Positions 1 through 5,418 of a stretch of DNA of 6,446 nucleotides are shown here, one piece after another. Numbering within the stretch: the stretch's first letter is position 1; every line of letters starts with the position of its first letter. Source of the stretch: an uncultured Christensenella sp. (GTDB taxonomy: Bacteria > Bacillota > Clostridia > Christensenellales > UBA1242). The stretch lies in contig CASFFI010000037.1 in NCBI GenBank assembly GCA_949293925.1, positions 1 to 6,446 of the forward strand, in the 5' to 3' direction. Below the pieces are notes generated by a model. The model saw only the letters and a list, made by a program, of their open reading frames with translations, was not told the origin of the DNA and did no database searches. The position numbers were made by a program, and so were the translations under genes.

Positions 1-263
1 ATGGCATATTTTTTTCTAAAAGCAAAAAATCTAAATAATAATCCGATTGAACTCCAGAGCCTAAGCCCATCATCCATAGGAAGGAAAAGAGTTATAATTA
101 TTACCGCCCAGCCAATTAAAATATACCATTTATAAGGAAGATTAGTATAAACAAATATTAAGGCACCAGCAAGACCAATAACCAAAAGAATTAAATCACC
201 CCAAGTGAAACCCTTAGCAATTTCAGATTTAACTCTAGTTCTTCCCGGAATATATCTAAGCAT
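1..263 (-). CDS. PrgI/VirB3-like T4SS membrane protein (partial, 3' end off the left edge)
   Basis: The first 87 codons are visible, beginning MLRYIPGRTRVKSEIAKGFT. A short basic N-terminus containing the IPGRTRVKSE stretch is followed by two hydrophobic segments at about residues 22-39 and 47-62, then an LPMDDGLRLW loop and a basic stretch ending FRFFAFRKKYA. This two-helix layout, together with its place just after the VirB6-like gene, fits the PrgI family, the Gram-positive counterpart of VirB3, which sits in the membrane and partners the VirB4 ATPase. The ATG at 263-261 is supported by the ribosome binding site AAGGGGG 4 nt upstream. The gene starts 11 nt after the stop of the VirB6-like gene, so it is co-transcribed with it. 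Because the 3' end is missing, it could be a stand-alone protein of roughly 100 residues or the N-terminus of a VirB3-VirB4 fusion. The family call rests on architecture and context rather than a search. Confidence 0.7.
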   Translation of the reverse strand, partial: MLRYIPGRTRVKSEIAKGFTWGDLILLVIGLAGALIFVYTNLPYKWYILIGWAVIIITLFLPMDDGLRLWSSIGLLFRFFAFRKKYA

Positions 264-267
264 ACTA

Positions 268-274
268 CCCCCTT
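268..274 (-). promoter_or_regulatory. Poly-G ribosome binding site of the PrgI/VirB3-like gene
   Basis: On the minus strand AAGGGGG lies 4 nt before the ATG at 263. Five consecutive G replace the usual GGAGG core; pairing with the 16S CCUCC would need one G-U wobble. It falls in the 11-nt gap behind the stop codon of the preceding gene. Confidence 0.7.
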
Positions 275-3166
275 TTAATTCTTTTTATTCATTTCTGCTA
301 CTGTTTTTCTGATTATTTCTTCTGCTTGTTGGTCAGTCAATACTGTTGTACTGCCACTTCCAGATAATTTATTTGCCACATCTTTAACTTTACTTTCAAG
401 ACTATTTTTCATATTTTCGCTATCAGTTTTTAATTTACTAATTTCATTATTAAACTCTCTTATATCATTTTTAATATCCAACTCTTTGTTTGATAAAACT
501 TTGTTAATGCTACTCTGTAACTGATCCGCAATATTTTGGTGACCAGATTTTCCTAAAGACACTAATATTTTATTTAAATCATCCATACTGCCATTTTTAG
601 CTCTTTGTATTGCCAAATATATAGTGTTCTTGGTAGGAGCAACTCCCCTTCTTCCGCTTGCACTAACAGCTAAGCCCATTGCTTTATCTAAATTTTCCAT
701 ATCTTTAAAATTATTAGTTACATTGATAACATTATTATTTTCTTGTTGCAAACTTGGATTGCTTTCAACTACAGTTTTGGCAAATTGAGAATTTAAAATA
801 TCATTTTGATTAGTGTTCATAGCTTGTTTATACAAATTATATCTAGATATTGCTTGTTCCCTTCTTGCTTCTTTTTTCTCTTTACCAAATAAAGGTATGT
901 TCTGTTTAAAAGTTTCGGCTGCTGCAAAATCTGCATTACTTCCATGTTTAACTGCCTTGTCTATTAGTTTGTTATATTTTCTTTCCGATTTAGTTTTATA
1001 TTTATTATAAACATTTTCAGATGATGTTTTTGTTGCATCACCAACTTGTTTGAATTTTCCTGCCACGTCTACGCCTGTTGCTTTATTAATCAATGAATTT
1101 GTACCTTTAAATACATTGGCACCCAACTGCTTAAACGCTCCTCCTACTCCGCCTGATTTTCCTCCAGCAATCATAGAAGCTCCTAATGTAGCTCCACCTG
1201 TAGCAATACCTGCGGCTATTCCAACACCTGTTGCAATTGTTTTTCTAACAGCAGAACCTATAGTATTTAAATTTGTTTTGCCTTCATCGTAAGCATTTGC
1301 TCCACCAATCCAATTGCTAACGTTAGTTATAAGTCCTTTTACAGCCAACAAGCCGGTTATAAACACAACAAGTGTAATTATAGCATTTAAAAAATTATTG
1401 CTAACCCATTCAATATCTGTAAAAATACCCCAAATTGACATATAAACGTTTAACACTATTACAGAAGAATATGCCATAATAACATTTGAAACAAAATCCT
1501 TTGTCCAAGAAGACATAGCTGATCCACCATCAATTGCTGACATAGTCAAAGGTACAGGACTTAGGGCATAATCAAATATTAATATAAACATTCTTTTCAT
1601 AACACCAAAAGTTATCAAAAGTAAAGCATACAATAAAAATGCTCCTACAATAATACCTAAAAACCAGTTGGTTGCAGATTTACTAAAGAAACATGTATAA
1701 TATTTATCTTCTGACAATATGTCTATAACTGATAAAGATGAATCAAATGTTATTTCTCCATTATTTATTTGACCATAATCATTTACAAAATCTTTTAAAT
1801 CTGTTTGATTATCATTTAATTGAACCGATATTTTAAAAGATTTGCCAGGATTTGCTTCAAAATATTGTTTAAAACCATCTGAAACAGCGGTAAGTAAAAC
1901 ATTTTTAAAATTATCTATTCCTAATACATTATTAATTCTTATATATACATTTTCGCCCAAATAATTTATAAAACTTTCAAATCCTGCATGGAATTGTTCA
2001 GTATACTCATTTACCATATAGCTTCCAAAATTAAAAGCAGTGTTTAACAATTCTCCTAATCCCAAATTCCCAGAAATATAATCCATATATTTTGAAAGAC
2101 CCACTTTGGAAAATTCATTTTGGAAATAAGTTCTTGGTTCAGAAGCTGTCCAATAAGTATCATCTATAGTTAAAAATGTAGGATAATAATAATTTTGTAT
2201 ATCTTTATAAAACATAGATATATAATTATCAAAATTACAAAAACTTGGAATATAATAAATTTCTGTTAAATTAGAATTCGTATATCCGGAGTCTGAATAG
2301 TATGAATAATTTGTTTTTTCACTTACTACTTTATCATCAATTTCATGTATTGATATAGATGGTTGAGTTGAATCAACAAATATTAATTCATTTTCAATTA
2401 GTTCACTTAAATTATTATCAAATATTTGATCATTTCTATTTTGTAAATAATAATCATATAAATTTACAAATTGATTTCCCTCTGCTTGTACTCCTTCTTG
2501 TTTATAACCATAGAATTCCATAACATCTGCAAAGCCTTCATTTTTCCCTTTTACTTCAGTCCCCATATACCAATTAACCATTCGAGAAGCGTCATCATCA
2601 TACCCCTCATTTTGTAAAATAGATATATAATCAGATCCATCATAAACCCCTCTATATAAGGTTGATATAATGGATACGCTATCTCCATTTGTAGCACCAT
2701 TTACAGCTCTTAATAAGATATTCCCAAACCACACACCAAAAATACAAACAATAGGAACGAATATAAACCCAGCAAGTCCTTTCACTGCTCCTGAAACTAT
2801 CACATTCCAAGGTTTTGATTCTGAAGCGTATTGGTTTTTTATAATAGAAATTATAGTAAATATAATTAACAATAATATTCCCAACATAATTAATGATGTT
2901 AAAACATTTCTAACTGCATTTGTTGAAAATAATTGTATAATTAAATCATCTTTTATAATATCTGGAACATCTTCTCTTAAAAAACCACCTACTTTATCAA
3001 CATTTATAGTATTATTTGAAATTCCTGCAAATGTTTTAAATAAATCTATCATTGTATTACATAAACCAGCTATAGCACTAAATATAGCCTTAAAAAAGGA
3101 TCCAAGTAAATTTCCAAAAAATCCAGCTAAATCTTTATAATTGAGTTTTGGGCTATATAAAAACAT
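275..3166 (-). CDS. VirB6/TrbL-like polytopic T4SS channel protein (Mbov_0396-type), 963 aa
   Basis: This is a large integral membrane protein, most likely the VirB6-like channel component. Residues 12-40 are a Phe/Gly/Ala-rich hydrophobic or amphipathic segment. Clear membrane helices lie at about 88-109 (TSLIMLGILLLIIFTIISII) and 130-152. A soluble stretch of about 340 residues rich in Tyr, Asn and Asp follows (154-495), then further helices at about 500-521, 525-545, 557-582 and 591-612. A Gly/Ala-rich segment (641-678) leads into a Lys-rich soluble tail with a possible coiled coil at 894-934. Small N-terminal helices, a big loop, a helix cluster and a long charged tail match the VirB6-like proteins of Bacillota and mycoplasma ICEs (Mbov_0396 type). 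An in-frame TTG at 3184 would add six residues, but AGGGGGG sits 6 nt before the ATG at 3166, so I use that ATG. Only 11 nt separate it from the upstream stop, so the genes are co-transcribed. The ectodomain and tail are not assigned to any family. Confidence 0.82.
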   Translation of the reverse strand: MFLYSPKLNYKDLAGFFGNLLGSFFKAIFSAIAGLCNTMIDLFKTFAGISNNTINVDKVGGFLREDVPDIIKDDLIIQLFSTNAVRNVLTSLIMLGILLLIIFTIISIIKNQYASESKPWNVIVSGAVKGLAGFIFVPIVCIFGVWFGNILLRAVNGATNGDSVSIISTLYRGVYDGSDYISILQNEGYDDDASRMVNWYMGTEVKGKNEGFADVMEFYGYKQEGVQAEGNQFVNLYDYYLQNRNDQIFDNNLSELIENELIFVDSTQPSISIHEIDDKVVSEKTNYSYYSDSGYTNSNLTEIYYIPSFCNFDNYISMFYKDIQNYYYPTFLTIDDTYWTASEPRTYFQNEFSKVGLSKYMDYISGNLGLGELLNTAFNFGSYMVNEYTEQFHAGFESFINYLGENVYIRINNVLGIDNFKNVLLTAVSDGFKQYFEANPGKSFKISVQLNDNQTDLKDFVNDYGQINNGEITFDSSLSVIDILSEDKYYTCFFSKSATNWFLGIIVGAFLLYALLLITFGVMKRMFILIFDYALSPVPLTMSAIDGGSAMSSWTKDFVSNVIMAYSSVIVLNVYMSIWGIFTDIEWVSNNFLNAIITLVVFITGLLAVKGLITNVSNWIGGANAYDEGKTNLNTIGSAVRKTIATGVGIAAGIATGGATLGASMIAGGKSGGVGGAFKQLGANVFKGTNSLINKATGVDVAGKFKQVGDATKTSSENVYNKYKTKSERKYNKLIDKAVKHGSNADFAAAETFKQNIPLFGKEKKEARREQAISRYNLYKQAMNTNQNDILNSQFAKTVVESNPSLQQENNNVINVTNNFKDMENLDKAMGLAVSASGRRGVAPTKNTIYLAIQRAKNGSMDDLNKILVSLGKSGHQNIADQLQSSINKVLSNKELDIKNDIREFNNEISKLKTDSENMKNSLESKVKDVANKLSGSGSTTVLTDQQAEEIIRKTVAEMNKKN

Positions 3167-3172
3167 AATATT

Positions 3173-3179
3173 CCCCCCT
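3173..3179 (-). promoter_or_regulatory. Poly-G ribosome binding site that sets the VirB6-like start
   Basis: On the minus strand AGGGGGG stands 6 nt before the ATG at 3166 and overlaps the TAG stop (3180-3178) of the upstream gene, reading TAGGGGGG. An upstream TTG at 3184 would put this site inside the coding region, so it argues for the shorter protein. The overlap of stop and ribosome binding site suggests translational coupling. Confidence 0.75.
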
Positions 3180-4029
3180 ACCAACTTAATACAAGTTGTA
3201 AATTGTTTATTTTTATGTTCTGTGATATACTTATGTATAAAGAAATTCTATAAAAATTATTGATATTTTCATTATTTTTAATTAAATAAATATATTCATT
3301 TAATGTGTAGATATTGATAGTATTAATTTTTAAATCAAAGATTTCATTTTCATACAAATTATCTTCTAAGCTATTTGATTCATTTAATTTATCTAAAACT
3401 CTTTTAATTGCAGTCCCAAAAGATGTGTTACTGCCAAATACATCATTTTTTAGAATATCTATTCCAGAATCAATATTATTTTTATAACACATTTCTTCTA
3501 AAAGATTGATATCTGTTTCAAAAATATAAGTTGATACGTTGCCTTCTTTTAATTCATAAGGCAAAAAAATTCTTTCTAATGATTTACTAGCCTCAATCCA
3601 ATGTTCACGATTTTTCAAATCATTTGGTATTTCAATAATTGTTTTATATCGATTAACACCATGCTGATCCTCTTCTTGAGGATATAAATTTAATTGTATA
3701 TTTGTATAATCATCATCTGTGCTTTGACTACCAAAAATAGGATTTTGTTGCAACCACAATAATGGTTTACCACTGCCTAAATAATTAGCTGTTGAAAAGA
3801 ATACTACACTTAATATTACAATTGAAACAATTGAAATAATTAATCTAGACATACTATTAATTGCTTTGCTTCTTTGATCAGTTCCATCTGAAACCCCAAT
3901 TTTAACACCTAAAACTATAGCATAAATTCCTGCTACTGCTGTTAAAACTATCAAAAACGGTATTGCAAAATCATTCATATTTTTTGCAAATTCATTAATC
4001 CATTCAATTTCTAAATTAAAATACCCCAT
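3178..4029 (-). CDS. Pilin-like (VirB2/Mbov_0395-type) protein with unrecognised C-terminal domain, 283 aa
   Basis: The first ~100 residues form a two-helix pilin-like module: a short N-terminus, helix 1 at about 22-43 (IPFLIVLTAVAGIYAIVLGV), a short charged loop (SDGTDQRSK), helix 2 at about 62-81, and a tail ending in WLQQNPIFGS. This aligns along its whole length with the 96-aa plus-strand protein at 4367-4657, sharing AIPFLI-LT, G-K and W---P-F. Residues 102-283 are an added soluble region, rich in Asn, Ile, Glu and Asp, with no membrane segment, one Cys (181) and no motif I recognise. Typical members of this pilin-like family are about 100 residues, so the length is unusual. It is the first gene of the minus-strand operon, with a consensus -10 at 4057-4052. 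The start ATG at 4029 has GGGG 6 nt upstream. VirB2-like topology would place the extra domain outside the cell; this is inference. The pilin-like call is good, while the function of the extension is unknown. Confidence 0.72.
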   Translation of the reverse strand: MGYFNLEIEWINEFAKNMNDFAIPFLIVLTAVAGIYAIVLGVKIGVSDGTDQRSKAINSMSRLIISIVSIVILSVVFFSTANYLGSGKPLLWLQQNPIFGSQSTDDDYTNIQLNLYPQEEDQHGVNRYKTIIEIPNDLKNREHWIEASKSLERIFLPYELKEGNVSTYIFETDINLLEEMCYKNNIDSGIDILKNDVFGSNTSFGTAIKRVLDKLNESNSLEDNLYENEIFDLKINTINIYTLNEYIYLIKNNENINNFYRISLYISISQNIKINNLQLVLSW

Positions 4030-4035
4030 TAATTA

Positions 4036-4039
4036 CCCC
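4036..4039 (-). promoter_or_regulatory. Poly-G ribosome binding site of the extended pilin-like gene
   Basis: On the minus strand TGGGGTAATTA precedes the ATG at 4029, giving four G with 6 nt of spacing. No AGGAGG-like alternative is present. It is the weakest of the four poly-G sites in the window. Confidence 0.6.
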
Positions 4040-4051
4040 AGATTTATATTT

Positions 4052-4081
4052 ATTATATCTAAAAATTTATATTTTTTACAA
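4052..4081 (-). promoter_or_regulatory. Promoter of the minus-strand T4SS operon
   Basis: Reading the minus strand, a perfect TATAAT lies at 4057-4052. TTGTAA (4 of 6 to TTGACA) lies at 4081-4076 with an 18-nt spacer. Transcription would start near 4045, giving a leader of only about 16 nt before the ATG at 4029, with the GGGG ribosome binding site inside it. It would drive the extended pilin-like gene, the VirB6-like gene and the PrgI/VirB3-like gene, since no further promoter space exists between them. Confidence 0.55.
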
Positions 4082-4321
4082 ACATTTTCGACAAATTATT
4101 AAATAAATCTATAATTAATAGAAATAAATACCACTGATGTTTTAAATGCAAACTTGTAATTCATTAAAGCGAGAATATAAATAAAATCTTTGTGTTTATA
4201 CATGAAATTATAATAATTTTTATTTTGCACAAGAATACTAACAAAATATAAAAGCAATAAAAATACAATCTAACAAATTAATACAACATACTTTACTTAA
4301 AAACAAATTTTTGAAATAGTC

Positions 4322-4349
4322 TTGAAATTTATATAAATTATGCTATAAT
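4322..4349 (+). promoter_or_regulatory. Extended -10 promoter of the 96-aa pilin-like gene
   Basis: TTGAAA at 4322-4327, a 16-nt spacer and TATAAT at 4344-4349 preceded by TGC (extended -10) make this the strongest promoter match in the window. Transcription would start near 4356, so the leader is only 10-11 nt and the GAGGA ribosome binding site (4357-4361) lies at its extreme 5' end. A second TTGAAAT lies at 4311-4317, 11 bp upstream of the one in the -35 element. Confidence 0.75.
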
Positions 4350-4366
4350 GTTTCTCGAGGAAAGTT

Positions 4367-4657
4367 ATGAAAGTTCAATGGATTGTTGATTTGGGTGAAA
4401 ATTTAAAGGAATATGCAATACCTTTTTTGATTTTGTTAACATTATTTTGTGCCGGGTGTATTTTGGTTGCAGGCATTAAAATGACTTTTGCAAAATCAAA
4501 AGACGATAAAAATAGATTTATTAATAATTTTATTCACATTATTGTTTCATACATAGTTATCATTGTAATATGCGTCTTGTTATTTTCAATTCTTTCATAT
4601 TTTGCAAATGGTGACTTTATAGCATGGGTAAGAAGTTATCCACTATTTAAAAGTTAA
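4367..4657 (+). CDS. Two-helix pilin-like (VirB2/Mbov_0395-type) T4SS protein, 96 aa
   Basis: This small protein has two membrane helices, at about residues 17-38 (YAIPFLILLTLFCAGCILVA) and 53-78, joined by a basic loop (FAKSKDDKNRF). It ends in a short tail, FIAWVRSYPLFKS. The layout is that of the pilin-like conjugation proteins of Gram-positive and mycoplasma ICEs, which stand in for VirB2. It is closest within the window to the N-terminal module of the 283-aa minus-strand protein, with AIPFLI-LT, the G-K after helix 1 and the W---P-F tail in common. It differs in having two Cys in helix 1 (28 and 31). The ATG at 4367 has GAGGA 5 nt upstream. The gene is a single-gene unit with its own extended -10 promoter and a terminator that begins in its stop codon. 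It could be the main pilin, a minor subunit or a regulator of pilus assembly; sequence alone does not decide. Confidence 0.72.
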   Translation: MKVQWIVDLGENLKEYAIPFLILLTLFCAGCILVAGIKMTFAKSKDDKNRFINNFIHIIVSYIVIIVICVLLFSILSYFANGDFIAWVRSYPLFKS

Positions 4658-4686
4658 AAAAAGACTGATTAATTCAGTCTTTTTTT
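4656..4686 (+). terminator. Intrinsic terminator of the 96-aa pilin-like gene (bidirectional)
   Basis: The stem GACTGA (4663-4668) pairs with TCAGTC (4674-4679) around the 5-nt loop TTAAT. It is extended by seven A (4656-4662) pairing with seven T (4680-4686). The A tract begins in the TAA stop of the gene. The flanking A and T runs let it work on either strand. Confidence 0.88.
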
Positions 4687-4689
4687 GAA

Positions 4690-4717
4690 AAAAAATATGC
4701 CCTTAGGCATATTTTTT
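4690..4717 (-). terminator. Intrinsic terminator of the 99-aa pilin-like gene (bidirectional)
   Basis: ATATGCC (4695-4701) pairs with GGCATAT (4706-4712) around the 4-nt loop CTTA. It is extended by five A-T pairs (4690-4694 with 4713-4717), so the stem is 12 bp. On the minus strand the hairpin starts inside the TAA stop (4718-4716) and ends in a U run. Three nucleotides separate it from the neighbouring terminator. Confidence 0.87.
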
Positions 4718-5015
4718 AACCTAATACATTTTTATCTGTATCAACAACTTTTTCTAAAATACTAGGTAATGAGAACAATAAAATTACCATTATTATAGTA
4801 ACAACAAGTGCTATAATAATATAAATTAATTTTTTTTGTGCTTCTTGCCTTGCTTCTGCATTTTCAGCAGTAGCAAGTTTTACACCTACATATATTGCAT
4901 AGAACGCAGCCACAGCAGCAACTACTATCAAAATTGGTACTACAAAAGTTTTCAACCAATTAACTAAATTTGTAACCCAATCAGGCACCATAAATGTATT
5001 TAAAAGCAATGACAT
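4716..5015 (-). CDS. Mbov_0395-type pilin-like conjugal transfer protein, 99 aa
   Basis: This is the most typical pilin-like protein of the three here. After an N-terminal stretch MSLLLNTFMVPDWVTNLVNW come helix 1 at about residues 23-45 (VVPILIVVAAVAAFYAIYVG), the VKLATAENAEARQEAQKKL loop, helix 2 at about 63-84, and a short polar tail. The PILIVV...A.YAI..GVK pattern and the Ala/Glu/Lys-rich loop are characteristic of the small VirB2-like proteins of Gram-positive and mycoplasma ICEs. The role is probably as a pilin-like subunit in the membrane or a short surface fibre. An in-frame ATG at 5030 would add MGVNY, but that codon is part of the GGGGG ribosome binding site 8 nt before the ATG at 5015, so I use the latter. 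It is a monocistronic unit convergent with the 96-aa gene. A possible promoter lies at 5182-5209. Confidence 0.8.
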   Translation of the reverse strand: MSLLLNTFMVPDWVTNLVNWLKTFVVPILIVVAAVAAFYAIYVGVKLATAENAEARQEAQKKLIYIIIALVVTIIMVILLFSLPSILEKVVDTDKNVLG

Positions 5016-5023
5016 ATAATTTA

Positions 5024-5028
5024 CCCCC
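5024..5028 (-). promoter_or_regulatory. Poly-G ribosome binding site that sets the 99-aa pilin-like start
   Basis: On the minus strand ATGGGGGTAAATTAT precedes the ATG at 5015: five G with 8 nt of spacing. The upstream ATG at 5030 shares its last base with the G run and has no ribosome binding site of its own, which argues against it as the start. Confidence 0.7.
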
Positions 5029-5068
5029 ATATCAAATATTATTTGACTATATTGAATAATTTATCAAA

Positions 5069-5086
5069 TTGATTTTTAAAAATCAA
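5069..5086. repeat. 18-bp perfect palindrome upstream of the 99-aa pilin-like gene
   Basis: TTGATTTTTAAAAATCAA reads the same on both strands. It lies about 54-71 nt upstream of the ATG at 5015. It could be an operator for a dimeric repressor, but in sequence this AT-rich a palindrome of this length can arise by chance. Confidence 0.4.
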
Positions 5087-5181
5087 CTAATTTATACATA
5101 TTTTTTATTATTTTTCAAATTTTATTTTTAATACAATTTTTAAAAAAAACATCTTTATTTATCAGTAAAAAATATAATTTA

Positions 5182-5209
5182 ATTATAAAATTAATTTTTA
5201 ATGCTTCAA
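5182..5209 (-). promoter_or_regulatory. Candidate promoter of the 99-aa pilin-like gene
   Basis: On the minus strand TTGAAG (5209-5204), a 16-nt spacer and a perfect TATAAT (5187-5182) form a plausible promoter. It would give a leader of about 160 nt that includes the palindrome at 5069-5086. A weaker alternative nearer the gene is TTGATT, 17 nt, TAAATT with TGA before the -10. In such AT-rich sequence chance matches are common. Confidence 0.35.
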
Positions 5210-5352
5210 ACTTATAAATTAAAGATAAATAATTAAATTTATAGATTAAAATTTATTAAAACTTTATTTTCTATTTTAAAAATTTAAAAAATAGTTAATT
5301 ATTATAGGTCATATATGAAATAAAAAATATTTATTAAAACCCCCAATTTTAA

Positions 5353-5381
5353 TTTACTATTATGAAAGTATTTTGTATAAT
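5353..5381 (+). promoter_or_regulatory. Promoter of the coupling protein gene
   Basis: TTTACT (5353-5358, 4 of 6 to TTGACA), a 17-nt spacer and a perfect TATAAT (5376-5381) lie upstream of the ATG at 5419. Transcription would start near 5388, giving a leader of about 30 nt that carries the GAGG ribosome binding site at 5410-5413. Confidence 0.6.
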
Positions 5382-5418
5382 TATATTGATAAAAAATTAA
5401 ATAAAATTTGAGGTTTGT

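Larger units (their letters stand above)
4030..4366. other. Divergent intergenic region between two pilin-like genes
   Basis: This 337-nt region has no credible gene. It carries a promoter facing left (4052-4081) and one facing right (4322-4349). GC content from 4081 to 4320 is about 18% by hand count. On the plus strand TTGTAA (4154-4159), 16 nt, TATAAA (4176-4181) could be an additional weak promoter, but no ORF with a ribosome binding site follows before 4367. The middle (about 4090-4310) has no hairpin or array that I can see. Its length leaves room for regulator sites controlling both T4SS transcripts. Confidence 0.6.
5016..5418. other. Extremely AT-rich intergenic spacer upstream of two genes
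   Basis: About 400 nt separate the starts of the leftward 99-aa gene and the rightward coupling protein gene. By hand count 5101-5340 contains 20 G or C in 240 nt, about 8% GC, far below the coding regions and below the ~18% of the other intergenic region. It holds an 18-bp palindrome (5069-5086), a candidate leftward promoter (5182-5209) and a good rightward promoter (5353-5381). It also has many A and T tracts and low-complexity AAATTTAT-like repeats near 5214-5260. An isolated CCCCC lies at 5340-5344. No ORF with a ribosome binding site was found. Confidence 0.6.

Noticed and set aside
813..1292. Two small plus-strand ORFs (65 and 80 aa) opposite the VirB6-like tail
   Set aside because: The Pro/Ala-rich 80-aa one is the mirror of the Gly/Ala-rich segment of the real gene. 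Neither has a convincing ribosome binding site or family features.
2670..3140. 156-aa plus-strand ORF opposite the VirB6-like gene
   Set aside because: It lies wholly antisense to a well-supported membrane protein. Its Pro/Thr/Ile/Asn composition is what the complement of hydrophobic codons gives, and no promoter or family features support it.
3563..3569. Run of seven A in the 283-aa gene as a phase-variation slippage site
   Set aside because: Runs of this length are common in such AT-rich coding sequence, and the frame is intact. Nothing else points to phase variation.
4101..4164. 21-codon minus-strand ORF (MNYKFAFKTS...) in the divergent intergenic region
   Set aside because: There is no ribosome binding site before the ATG at 4164, and no promoter of quality. 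The length is as expected by chance.
275..5015. Mycoplasma-type genetic code (TGA as tryptophan)
   Set aside because: The gene families are shared with mycoplasma ICEs, but tryptophan codons that I checked are TGG and the reading frames are complete with the standard code.
5340..5344. Isolated CCCCC as another minus-strand poly-G ribosome binding site
   Set aside because: No ATG with an ORF lies at suitable spacing on the minus strand downstream of it.
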